Translations under genes and position numbers: made by a program
Part shown: positions 25,628 through 38,540 of the stretch, piece after piece
How the letters are laid out: each line of letters begins with the position of its first letter
How positions within the stretch are numbered: position 1 is the stretch's first letter
NCBI GenBank assembly: GCA_037013495.1
Contig: CM072801.1
Location: 38,738,001 to 38,802,000, forward strand
Source: Hippophae tibetana
Lineage: Eukaryota > Streptophyta > Magnoliopsida > Rosales > Elaeagnaceae
DNA: 64,000 bases
Direction: 5' to 3'
Notes under the pieces: generated by a model
Database searches by the model: none
Told to the model about the DNA's origin: nothing
Seen by the model: the letters and a program-made list of their open reading frames with translations, nothing else

Positions 25628-28209
25628 TTAGGCGGACAACCTAGGAACTCAAAGGATTAAGAATGATTAAATTGCTTAGAACAAGGTTAAGATGATCAAA
25701 TTGAAACCCAAAAGAACAGGAACAGAAAACAACGCAATGAGATGCCACCTAACTATTAGAGGTTGGGAAGTAGTGTAAACAAAGCAATTTTGATTAAACA
25801 TATTCTGATAAGTAAACTATTCTTCCAATTTGTTTTTAGGATTCGAAATAGCTACGATTTGATACATTATAATAGTCATTTCGATGCACGAATTAAAATT
25901 ACAACAATTTAAGGTTGCAACCAATATTAATAACCTACTTTTCTTGAAACTACGAACTGGAGTAGCTCTATTGTTTCCTTCAAGAAAAAGATAGGTTGAG
26001 CACAGAAAACATAAAACAAGACAAAGGTACAAAGAATTGAAAGAAAGGATATGAAATTGAAAGACAAAATAGTGAAAAGAAAATTGAAAGAAAAAATAAG
26101 AGTTCGTACACTAATATCTATCTTTCTATGTAATTTGGGGCTTATGAAAGAACAAAAAATCAATAGAAAAAGTTGTTTTAAATGTAAAAATCAAAAGATA
26201 AATATATTAAGATGGATAGCATATTTTCCTCAACCAAGGCTTTGATACCAAATGAGGCGACACTTTTAGGCGGACAACCTTGGAACTCAAAGGATTAAGA
26301 ATGATTAAATTGCTTAGAACATGGTTAAGATGATGAAAATGGAACCCAAAAGAACAAGAACCAAAAACAACGCAATGTGATGCCACCTAACTTTTAGAGG
26401 TTGGAAAATAGTGTAAACAAAGTAATTTTGGTTGTAAAAATGCGGATAACTAAAGTATTCTTTCAGTGTGTTCTTAGAATTCGATATAGCTATGATTTGA
26501 TACATTATAATAGTCATTTCGATGCACGAATTAAAATTTCCAATAGTTTAAGGTTGCAACCAATATTAATAACCTAGTTTGCTTGAAATTGCGAACTGGT
26601 GTAGCACTATTGTTTCCTTCAAGAAAAAAGATAGGTTGAACACAGAAAACATAAAACAAGAAAAATGTTCAAAGAATTTAAAGAAAGGAAGGAAACGAAA
26701 TCGAAAGACAAAATAATGACAACAAATTTGTAAGAAAACACAAGACTTGGTACACAAATATCAATCTTTCTATGTAATTTGTGACTTATGAAAGCACAAA
26801 ACTTCAATGGACAAACTTGTTTTAAATGTAAAAATCAAAAGATAAATATATGAAGATAGATAGCATATTTTCAGCAACCAAGGCTTTGATACCTAATGAT
26901 GCGAAACTTTTAGGCGGACAACCTAAGAACTCAAAGGATTAAGAATGACTAAATTGCTTAGAACAAGGTTAAGATGATCAAATTGAAAACCAAAAGAACA
27001 GGAACAAAAAACAACGCAATGAGATGCCACCTAACTATTAGAGGTTGGGAAGTAGTGTAAACAAAGCAATTTTGATTAAACAAATTCTGTTAAGTAAACT
27101 ATTCTTCCAATTTGTTTTTAGGATTCGAAATAGCTACGATTTGATACATTATAATAGTCATTTCGATGCACAAATTAAAATTACAACAGTTTAAGCTTGC
27201 AACAATATTAATAACCTACTTTTCTTGAAACTATGAACTGGAGTAGCTCTATTGTTTCCTTCAAGAAAAAGATAGGTTCAGCACAGAAAACATAAAACAA
27301 GACAAAGGAACAAAGAATTTAAAGAAAGAAAGGATATGAAATCGAAAGACAAAATAGTGAAAACAAAATTGAAAGAAAAAATAAGAGTTCGTACACAAAT
27401 ATCTATCTTTCTATGTAATTTGGGGCTTATGAAAGAACAAAAAATCAATGGAAAAATTTGTTTTAAATGTAAAAATCAAAAGATAAATATATTAAGATTG
27501 ATAGCATATTTTCGTCAACCAAGGCTTTGATACCAAATGAGGCGACACTTTTAGGCGGACAACCTTGGAACTCAAAGGATTAAGAATGATTAAATTGCTT
27601 AGAACATGGTTAAGATGATGAAAATGGAACCCAAAAGAACAAGAACCAAAAACAACGTAATGTGATGCACCTAACTTTTAGAGGTTGGAAAATAGTGTAA
27701 ACAAAGTAATTTTGGTTGTAAAAATGCCGATAACTAAAGTATTCTTTCAGTGTCTTCTTAGAATTCGATATAGCTACGATTTGATACATTATAATAGTCA
27801 TTTCGATGCACGAATTAAAATTTCCAATAGTTTAAGGTTGCAACCAATATTAATAACCTAGTTTGCTTGAAATTGCGAACTGGTGTAGCTCTATTGTTTC
27901 CTTCAAGAAAAAAGATAGGTTGAACACACAAAACATAAAACAAGAAAAATGTTCAAAGAATTTAAAGAAAGGAAGGAAATGAAATCGAAAGACAAAATAA
28001 TGACAACAAATTTGTAAGAAAACACAAGAGTTGGTACACAAATATCTATCTTTCTATGTAATTTTTGACTTATGAAAGCACAAAAAATCAATGGACAAAG
28101 TTGTTTTAAATGTAAAAATCAAAAGATAAATATATGAAGATAGATAGCATATTTTCAGCCACCAAGGCTTTGATACCTAATGATGCGAAACTATTAGGCG
28201 GACAACCTA
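25628..28209 (+). repeat. Block E: 4-monomer HOR, copy 2
   Basis: Only two substitutions against copy 1 were noticed: C23927 to T26493 and G24441 to A27007. All four anchors keep the same offset, so no length change occurred. At about 28209, after GGACAACCTA, the sequence stops following the start of another unit and shifts to the AAGAACTC version seen near 24360, then into block F. Confidence 0.95.
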
Positions 28210-28249
28210 AGAACTCAAAGGATTAAGAATGACTAAATTGCTTAGAACA

Positions 28250-30175
28250 AGGTTAAGATGATCAAATTGGAACCCAAAAGAACAAGAACAGAAAACAACG
28301 CAATGAGATGCCACCTAACTATTAGAGGTTGGGAAGTAGTGTAAACAAAGCAATTTTGATTAAACAAATTCTGATAAGTAAACTATTCTTCCAATTTGTT
28401 TTTAGGATTCGAAATAGCTACGATTTGATATATTATAATTGTCATTTCGATGCACGAATTAAAATTTCAACAGTTTAAGGTTGCAACCAATATTAATAAC
28501 CTACTTTTCTTGATACTGCGAACTGGAGTAGCTCTATTGTTTCCTTCAAGAAAAAGATAGGTGGAGCACAGAAAACATAAAACAAGACAAAGGTACAAAA
28601 AATTTAAAAAAAGAAAGGATATGAAATCGAAAGACAAAATAGTGAAAACAAAATTGAAAGAAAAAATAAGAGTTCGTACACAAATATCAATCTTTCTATG
28701 TAATTTGGGGCTTATGAAAGCAAAAAAAAAATTGACAAATTTGTCTTAAATGTAAAAATCAAGAGATAAATATATGAAGATAGATCGCATATTTTCAGCA
28801 ACCAAGGCTTTGATAACAAATGATATGGAACTTTTAGGCAGACAACCTAGGAACTCAAAGGATTAAGAATGATTAAATTGCTTAGAACATGGTTAAGATG
28901 ATCAAATTGGAACCCAAAAGAAGAAGAACCAAAAACAACGCAATGAGATGCCACCTAACTATTAGAGGTTGGAAAATAGTGTAAACAAAGTAATTTTGAT
29001 TAAACAAATTCTGATAACGAAACTATTCTTTCAGAGTGTTTTTAGGATTGAAAATAGTTACGATTTGATAAATTATAATTGTGATTTCGATGCACGAATT
29101 AAAATTTTGAACAGTTTAAGGTTGCAACCAATATTAATAACCTAGTTTGCTTGAAACTGCGAACTGGACTTGCTCTATGGTTTCCTTCAAGAAAAAAGAT
29201 AGGTTGAACACAGAAAACACAAAACAAGAAAAAGGTGCCATGAATTTAAAGAAAGAAACGAATGAAATCAAAAGACAAAATAATGACAACAAAATTGGAA
29301 GAAAACACAAGACTTGGTTCACAAATATCTATCTTTCTATGTAATTTGTGACGTATGAAAGCACAAAAATTCAATGGACAAAGCTCTTTTAAATGTAAAA
29401 ATCAAAAGATAAATATATGAAGATAGATAGCATATTTACAGCAACCAAGGCTTTGATACCAAATGATGTGGAACCTTTAGGGGGACAAATAGGAACTCAA
29501 TGGATTAAGAATGCTTAAATTTTTTAGAACATGGTTAAGATGATGAAATTGGAACCCAAAAGAACAAGAACAGAAAACAACGCAATGAGATGCCACTTAA
29601 CTATTAGAGGTTGGGAAGTAGTGTAAACAAAGCAATTTTGATTAAACAAATTCTGATAAGTAAACTATTCTTCCAGTTTGTTTTTAGGATTCGAAATAGC
29701 TACGATTTGATACATTATAATAGTCATTTCGATGCACGAATTAAAATTTCCAATAGTTTAAGGTTGCAACCAATATTAATAACCTAGTTTGCTTGAAACT
29801 ACGAACTGGTGTAACTGTATTGTTTCCTTCAAGAAAAAAGATAGGTTGAACACAGAAAACATAAAACAAGAAAAATGTTCAAAGAATTTAAAGAAAGAAT
29901 GGAAACGAAATCGAAAGACAAAATAATGACAACAAATTTGAAAGAAAACACAAGAGTTGGTACCCAAATATCTATCTTTCTAAGTAATTTGTGACTTATG
30001 AAAGCACAAAAAATCAATGGACAAAGTTGTTTTAAATGTAAAAATCAAAAGATAAATATATGAAGATAGATTGCATATTTTCAGCAACCAAGCCTTTGAT
30101 ACCTAATGATGCGAAACTTTTAGGCGGACAAACTAGGAACTCAAAGGATTAAGAATGATTAAATTGCTTAGAACA
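28250..30175 (+). repeat. Block F: 3-monomer HOR, copy 1 (period 1926)
   Basis: The anchors are 28493, 29134 and 29776. The first two recur at +1926 (30419, 31060). Shared private features are GCAAAAAAAAAATTGAC-like A-runs followed by AAATTTGTCTTAAATG (near 28740 and 30666), and TTGGAAGAAAACACAAGACTT (near 29293 and 31220). The middle monomer is of the b-like type (TTTGATAAATTATAA). The 40 bp between block E and this start cannot be assigned clearly. Confidence 0.88.
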
Positions 30176-31640
30176 ATGTTAAGATGATCAAATTGGAACG
30201 CAAAAGAACAAGAACAGAAAACAATGCAATGAGATGCCACCTAACTATTAGAGGTTGGGAAGTAGTGTAAACAAAGCAATTTTGATTACACAAATTCTGA
30301 TAAGTAAACTATTCTTCCAATTTGTTTTTAGTATTCGAAATAGCTACGATTTGATATATTATAATTGTCATTTCTATGCACGAATTAAAATTTGAACAGT
30401 TTAAGGTTGCAACCAATATTAACAACCTACTTTTCTTGAAACTGCGAACTGGAGTAGCTCTATTGTTTCCTTCAAGAAAAAGATAGGTTGAGCACAGAAA
30501 ACATAAAACAAGACAAAGGTACAAAGAATTTAAAGAAAGAAAGGATATGAAATTGAAAGACAAAATAGTGAAAACAAAATTGAAAGAAAAAATAAGAGTT
30601 CGTACACAAATATCAATCTTTCTATGTAATTTGGGGCTTATGAAAGCAAAAAAAAAATTGACAAATTTGTCTTAAATGTAAAAATCAAGAGATAAATATA
30701 CGAAGATAGATAGCATATTTTCAGCAACCAAGGCTTTGATAACAAATGATATGGAACTTTTAGGCAGACAACCTAGGAACTCAAAGGATTAAGAATGATT
30801 AAATTGCTTAGAACATGGTTAAGATGATCAAATTGGAACCCAAAAGAAGAAGAACCAAAAACAACGCAATGAGATGCCACCTAACTATTAGAGGTTGGAA
30901 AATAGTGTAAACAAAGTAATTTTGATTAAACAAATTCTGATAACGAAACTATTCTTTCAGAGTGTTTTTAGGATTGAAAATAGTTACGATTTGATAAATT
31001 ATAATTGTGATTTCGATGCACGAATTAAAATTTTGAATAGTTTAAGGTTGCAACCAATATTAATAACCTAGTTTGCTTGAAACTGCGAACTGGACTTGCT
31101 CTATTGTTTCCTTCAAGAAAAAAGATAGGTTGAACACAGAAAACACAAAACAAGAAAAAGGTACCATGAATTTAAAGAAAGAAACAAAATGAAATCAAAA
31201 GACAAAATAATGACAACAAAATTGGAAGAAAACACAAGACTTACTTCACAAATATCTATCTTTCTATGTAATTTGTGAAGTATGAAAGCAAAAAAATTCA
31301 ATGGACAAATTCTTTTAAATGTAAAAATCAAAAGATAAATATATGAAGATAGATAGCATATTTTTAGCAACCAAGGCTTTGATACCAAATGATGTGGAAC
31401 CTTTAGGGGGACAAATAGGAACTCAATGGATTAAGAATGCTTAAATTTTGGAGAACAGGGTTAAGATGATGAAATTGGAACCCAAAAGAACAAGAACAGA
31501 AAACAACGCAATGAGATGCCACCTAACTATTAGAGGTTGGGAAGTAGTGTAAACAAAGCAATTTTGATTAAAAAAATTCTGATAAGTAAACTATTCTTCC
31601 AGTTTGTTTTTAGGATTCGAAATAGCTACGATTTGATATA
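30176..31640 (+). repeat. Block F: 3-monomer HOR, copy 2 (partial)
   Basis: This follows copy 1 through two monomers plus about 170 bp. The match fades between about 31630 and 31680, where the third monomer changes to a p1-like type (anchor 31702). Confidence 0.85.
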
Positions 31641-32122
31641 TTATAATAGTCATTACGATGCATGAATTAAAATTTTCAACAATTTAAGGGTGCAACCAAA
31701 TTTAATAACCTAGTTTTCTTGAAACTGGGAACTGGAGTAGCTCTATTGTTTCTTTCAAGAAAAAAGATAGGTTGAATACAGAAAACATAAAACAAGAAAA
31801 TGGTACCAAGAATTTAAAGAAAGAAAGGAAATGAAATTGAAAGCCAAATAATGACACAAAATTGAAAGCAAACACAAGAGTTGGTACACAAATATCTATC
31901 TTTCTATGTAATTTGTGACTTATGAAGGTACAAAACTTCAGTGGACAAAGTTGTTTTAAATGTAAAAATCAGAAGATAAATATATGAAGATAGATAGCAT
32001 ATTTTTAGCAAGAAAGGCTTTGATACAAAATGAAGCGGAATTTTTAGGCGGAAAACCTTGGAACTCAAAGGATTAAGAATGATTAAATTGCTTAGAACAG
32101 GGTTAAGATGATTAAATTGGAA
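31641..32122 (+). repeat. Transition monomer between blocks F and G
   Basis: The monomer at anchor 31702 is p1-like (GGTACCAAG after the anchor, AATTGAAAGCAAACAC). Its right part carries the ATGAAGGTACAAAACTTC and AGCAAGAAAGGC variant. That variant reappears at about 39625, 55040 and 58890. Confidence 0.75.
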
Positions 32123-35100
32123 ACCAAAAGAAAATGAACCAAAAACAACGCATTGAGATGCGACCTAACTATAGAGGTTTGGAAGTAGTGTAAACGAAGT
32201 AATTTTGATTAAACAAATTCTGATAAGTAAACTATTCTTCCAGTTTGTTTTTTGGATTCGAAATAGCTACGATTTGATACATTATAATAGTCATTTCGAT
32301 GCATGAATTAAAAGTTTCAATAGTTTAAGGTTGCAACCAATATTAATAACCTAGTTTTCTTGAAACTGCGAACTAGAGTAGCTCTATTGTTTCTTTCAAG
32401 AAAAAAGATAGGTTGAACACAGAAAACAAAAAACAAGAAAATGGTACCAAGAATTTAAAGAAAGAAAGGAAATGAAATTGAAAGAAAAAATAATGACACA
32501 AAATTGAAAGCAAACACAAGAGTTGGTACACAAATATCTATCTTTCTATGTAATTTGTGACTTATGAAGGCACAAAAAATCAATGGACAAAGTTGTTTTA
32601 AATGTAAAAATCAAAAGATAAATATATGAAGATAGATAACATATTTTCAGCAACCATGGCTTTGATACCAAATGATGCGGAAGTTTTAGGTGGACAACCT
32701 AGGAACTCAAAGGATTAAGAATGATTAAATTGCTTAGAACATGGTTAAGATGATGAAATTGGAACAAAAAAGAACAAGAACCAAAAACAACACATTTAGA
32801 TGCCACCTAACTATTAGATGTTGGGAAGTAGTGTAAACAAAGCAATTTTGATTAAACAAATTCTGATAAGTAAACTATTCTTCCAGTTTGTTTTTAGGAT
32901 TCGAAGTAGCTACGATTTGATACATTATAATTGTCATTTCGATGCACGAATTAAAATTTCAACAGTTTAAGGTTGCAACCAATATTAATAACCTACTCTT
33001 CTTGAAACTGCGAACTGGAGTAGCTCTATTGTTTCCTTCAAGAAAAAGATAGGTTGAGCACAGAAAACATAAAACAACACAAAGGTACAAAGAATTTAAA
33101 GAAAGAAAAGATATGAAATCGAAAGACAAAATAGTGAAAACAAAATTGAAATAAAAAATAAGAGTTCGTACACATATATCTATCTTTCTATGTAATTTGC
33201 GGCTTATGAAAGCACAAAACAAATTGACAAATTTGTTTTAAATGTAAAACTCAAAAGATAAATATATGAAGATAGATAGCATATTTTCAGCAACCATGGC
33301 TTTGATACGAAATGATGCGGAAGTTTTAGGCATACAACCTAGCAAATCAAAGGATTAAGAATGATTAAATTGCTTAGAACATGGTTAAGATGATGAAATT
33401 GGAACAAAAAAGAAGAAGAACCAAAAACAACGCATTGAGATGCCACCTAACTATTAGAGGTTGGAAAATAGTGTAAACAAAGTAATTTTGGTTGTAAAAA
33501 TGCCGATAACTAAAGTATTCTTTGAGTGTGTTTTTAGAATTCGATATAGCTACGATTTCATACATTATAATAGTCATTTCGATGCACGAATTAAAATTTC
33601 CAATAGTTTAAGGTTGCAACCAATATTAATAACCTAGTTTGCTTCAAACTACGAACTAGTGTAGCTCTATTGTTTCCTTCAAGAAAAAAGAAAGGTTGAA
33701 CACAGAAAACATAAAACAAGAAAAATGTTCAAAGAATTTAAAGAAAGAAAGGAAATGAAATAGAGAGACAAAAATAATGACAACAAATTTGAACGAAAAC
33801 ACAAGAGTTGGTACACAAATATCTATCTTTCTATGTAATTTGTGACTTATGAAAGCACAAAAAATCAATGGACAAAGTTGTTTTAAATGTAAAAATCAAA
33901 AGATAAATATATGAAGATAGATAGCATATTTTCAGCAACCAAGGCTTTGATACCTAATGATGCGGAACTTTTAGACGGACAACCTAGGAACTCAAAGGAT
34001 TAAGAATGATTAAATTGCTTAGAACAAGGTTAAGATGATCAAATTGGAACCCAAAAGAACAAGAACAGAAAACAACGCAATGAGATGCCACCTAACTATT
34101 AGAGGTTGAGAAGTAGTGTAAATAAAGCAATTTTGATTAAACAAATTCTGATAAGTAAACTATTCTTCCAGTTTGTTTTTAGGATTTGAAATAGCTACGA
34201 TTTGATACATTATAATTGTCATTTCGATGCACGAATTAAAATTTCAACAGTTTAAGGTTGCAACCAATATTAATAACCTACTTTTCTTGAAACTGCGAAC
34301 TGGAGTAGCTCTATTGTTTCTATCAAGAAAAAGATAGGTTGAGCACAGAAAACATAAAACAAGACAAAGGTACAAAGAATTTAAAGAAAGAAAGGATATG
34401 AAATCGAAAGACAAAATAGTGAAAACAAAATTGAAAGAAAAAATAAGAGTTCCTACACAAATATCTATCTTTCTATGTAATTTGTGGCTTATGAAAGCAC
34501 AAAACAAATTGACAAATTTGTTTTAGATGTAAAAATCAAAAGATAAATATATGAAGATAGATAGCATATTTTCAGCAACCCAGGTTTTTATAACAAATGA
34601 TGTGGAACATTTAGGCGGACAACCTAGGAACTCAAAGGATTAAGAATGATTAAATATCTTAGAACATGGTTAAGATGATAAAATTGGAACAAAAAAAACA
34701 AGAACCAAAAACAACGCATTCAGATGCCACCTAACTATTAGAGGTTGGGAAGTAATGTAAACAAAGTAATTTTGATTGTAAAAATGCCGATAACTAAAGT
34801 ATTCTTTCAGTGTGTTTTTAGAATTCGATATAGCTACGATTTGATACATTATAATAGTCATTTCCATGCACGAATTAAAATTTCCAATAGTTTAAGTTTG
34901 CAACCAATATTAATAACCTAGTTTGCTTGAAACTGCGAACTGGAGTTGCTCTATTGTTTCCTTCAAGAAAAAAGATAGGTTGAACACAGAAAACATAAAA
35001 CAAGAAAAAGGTACAAAGAATTTAAAGAAAGAAAGGAAATGAAATCTAAAGACAAAATAATGACAACAAATTTGGAAGTAAACACAAGAGTTGGTACACA

Positions 35101-35331
35101 AATATCTATCTTTCTATGTAATTTGTGACTTATGAATGCACAAAAATTCAATGGACAAAGTTGTTTTAAATGTAAAAATCAAAAGATAAATATATGAAGA
35201 TAGATAGCATATTTTCAGCAACCAAGGCATTCATACCAAATGATGTGGAACCTTTAAGGGAAATAATAGGAACTCAATGGATTAAGAATGCTTTAATTTT
35301 TTAGAACAGAGTTAAGATGATCAAATTGGAA
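32123..35331 (+). repeat. Block G: 5-monomer HOR, copy 1 (p1-p5, period 3209)
   Basis: The anchors are 32343 (p1), 32985 (p2), 33626 (p3), 34270 (p4) and 34910 (p5), each repeated at +3209. Diagnostic features are: p1, TTTTTTGGATTCG and AATGGTACCAAG; p2, TACTCTTCTTG and a perfect inverted repeat; p3, AATAGAGAGACAAAAAT; p4, GTTTCTATCAAG and the same inverted repeat; p5, AAATCTAAAGAC. The first 90 bp are hybrid with the transition monomer. Confidence 0.92.
33216..33239. other. Perfect 10-bp-stem inverted repeat in p2/p4/a monomers
   Basis: Arms AAAACAAATT and AATTTGTTTT are exact reverse complements around a GACA loop. Perfect copies lie at 33216-33239, 34501-34524, 36425-36448, 37710-37733, 38991-39014, 41561-41584, 42846-42869 and 44769-44792: every p2 and p4 of block G plus the first a-type monomer of block H. 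Other a-type monomers and monomers 2 and 5 have A in place of the arm's C, leaving one mismatch. Canonical monomers read AAATCAATGGACAAAGTTG here and have no such stem. Confidence 0.8.
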
Positions 35332-38300
35332 CCCAAAAGAACAAGAACAGAAAACAACGCAATGAGATGCCACCTAACTATTAGAGGTTGGAAGTAGTGT
35401 CAACAAAGCAATTTTGATTAAACAAATTCTGATAAGTAAACTATTCTTCCAGTTTGTTTTTTGGATTCGAAATAGCTACCATTTGATACATTATAATAGT
35501 CATTTGGATGCATGAATTAAAATTTTCAACAGTTTAAGGTTGCAACCAATATTAATAACCTAGTTTTCTTGAAACTACGAACTAGAGTAGCTCTATTGTT
35601 TCTTTCAAGAAAAAAGATAGGTTGAACACAGAAAACAAAAAACAAGAAAATGGTACCAAGAATTTAAAGAAAGAAAGGAAATGGAATTGAAAGAAATAAT
35701 AATGACACAAAATTGAAAGCAAACACAAGAGTTGGTACACAAATATCTATCTTTCTATGTAATTTGTGACTTATGAAGGCACAAAAAATCAATGGACAAA
35801 GTTGTTTTAAATGTAAAAATCAAAAGATAAATATATGAAGATAGATAACATATTTTCAGCAACCATGGCTTTGATACCAAATGATGCGGAAGTTTTAGGT
35901 GGACAACCTAGGAACTCAAAGGATAAAGAATGATTAAATTGCTTAGAAAATGGTTAAGATGATGAAATTGGAACAAAAAAGAACAAGAACCAAAAACAAC
36001 GCATTCAGATGCCACCTAACTATTAGATGTTGGGAAGTAGTGTAAACAAAGCAATTTTGATTAAACAAATTCTAATAAGTAAACTATTCTTCCAGTTTGT
36101 TTTTAGGATTCGAAGTAGCTACGATTTGATACATTATAATTGTAATTTCGATGCACGAATTAAAATTTCAACAGTTTAAGGTTGCAACCAATATTAATAA
36201 CCTACTCTTCTTGAAACTGCGAACTGGAGTAGCTCTATCGTTTCCTTCAAGAAAAAGATAGGTTTAGCACAAAAAACATAAAACAACACAAAGGTACAAA
36301 GAATTTAAAGAAAGAAAAGATATGAAATCGAAAGACAAAATAGTGAAAACAAAATTGAAAGAAAAAATAAGAGTTCGTACACATATATCTATCTTTCTAT
36401 GTAATTTGCGGCTTATGAAAGCACAAAACAAATTGACAAATTTGTTTTAAATGTAAAACTCAAAAGATAAATATATGAAGATAGATAGCATATTTTCAGC
36501 AACCATGGCTTTGATACCAAATGATGCGGAAGTTTTAGGCATAAAACCTAGCAACTCAAAGGATTAAGAATGATTAAATTGCTTAGAACATGGTTAAGAT
36601 GATGAAATTGGAACAAAAAAGAAGAAGAACCAAAAACAACGCATTGAGATGCCACCTAACTATTAGAGGTTGGAAAATAGTGTAAACAAAGTAATTTTGG
36701 TTGTAAAAATTCCGATAACTAAAGTATTCTTTCAGTGTGTTTTTAGAATTCGATATAGCTACGATTTCATACATTATAATAGTCATTTCGATGCACGAAT
36801 TAAAATTTCCAATAGTTTAAGGTTGCAACCAATATTAATAACCTAGTTTGCTTCAAACTACGAACTAGTGTAGCTCTATTGTTTCCTTCAAGAAAAAAGA
36901 AAGGTTGAACACAGAAAACATAAAACAAGAAAAATGTTCAAAGAATTTAAAGAAAGAAAGGAAATGAAATAGAGAGACAAAAATAATGACAACAAATTTG
37001 AAAGAAAACACAAGAGTTGGTACACAAATATCTATCTTTCTATGTAATTTGTAACTTATGAAAGCACAAAAAATCAATGGACAAAGTTGTTTTAAATGTA
37101 AAAATCAAAAGATAAATATATGAAGATAGATAGCATATTTTCAGCAACCAAGGCTTTGATACCTAATGATGCGGAACTTTTAGACGGACAACCAAGGAAC
37201 TCAAAGGATTAAGAATGATTAAATTGCTTAGAACAAGGTTAAGATGATCAAATTGGAACCCAAAAGAACAAGAACAGAAAACAACGCAATGAGATGCCAC
37301 CTAACCATTAGAGGTTGAGAAGTAGTGTAAATAAAGCAATTTTGATTAAAAAAATTCTGATAAGTAAACTATTCTTTCAGTTTGTTTTTAGGATTTAAAA
37401 TAGCTACGATTTGATACATTATAATTGTCATTTCGATGCACGAATTAAAATTTCAACAGTTTAAGGTTGCAACCAATATTAATAACCTACTTTTCTTGAA
37501 ACTGCGAACTGGAGTAGCTCTATTGTTTCTATCAAGAAAAAGATAGGTTGAGCACAGAAAACATAAAACAAGACAAAGGTACAAAGAATTTAAAGAAAGA
37601 AAGGATATGAAATCGAAAGACAAAATAGTGAAAACAAAATTGAAAGAAAAAATAAGAGTTCCTACACAAATATCTATCTTTTTATGTAATTTGTGGCTTA
37701 TGAAAGCACAAAACAAATTGACAAATTTGTTTTAAATGTAAAAATCAAAAGATAAATATATGAAGATAGATAGCATATTTTCAGCAACCCAGGTTTTGAT
37801 AACAAATGATGTGGAACATTTAGGCGGACAACCTAGGAATTCAAAGGATTAAGAATGATTAAATATCTTAGAACATGGTTAAGATGATGAAATTGGAACA
37901 AAAAAAACAAGAACCAAAAACAACGCTTTCAGATGCCACCTAACTATTAGAGGTTGGGAAGTAATGTAAACAAAGTAATTTTGATTGTAAAAATGCCGAT
38001 AACTAAAGTATTCTTTCAGTGTGTTTTTAGAATTCGATATAGCTACGATTTAATACATTATAATAGTCATTTCGATGCACGAATTAAAATTTCCAATAGT
38101 TTAAGGTTGCAACCAATATTAATAACCTAGTTTGCTTGAAACTGCAAATTGGAGTTGCTCTATTGTTTCCTTCAAGAAAAAAGATAGGTTGAACACAGAA
38201 AACATAAAACAAGAAAAAGGTACAAAGAATTTAAAGAAAGAAAGGAAATGAAATCTAAAGACAAAATAATGACAACAAATTTGGAAGTAAACACAAGAGT

Positions 38301-38540
38301 TGGTACACAAATATCTATCTTTCTATGTAATTTGTGACTTATGAATGCACAAAAATTCAATGGACAAAGTTGTTTTAAATGTAAAAATCAAAAGATAAAT
38401 ATGTGAAGATAGATAGCATATTTTCAGCAACCAAGGTTTTCATACCAAATGATGTGGAACCTTTAGGGGAAATAATAGGAACTCAATGGATTAAGAATGC
38501 TTTAATTTTTTAGAACAGGGTTAAGATGATCAAATTGGAA
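35332..38540 (+). repeat. Block G: 5-monomer HOR, copy 2
   Basis: The anchors are 35552, 36194, 36835, 37479 and 38119, all at +3209 from copy 1. Order and monomer types are complete. It is the closest relative of copy 4, 5136 bp downstream. Confidence 0.93.
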
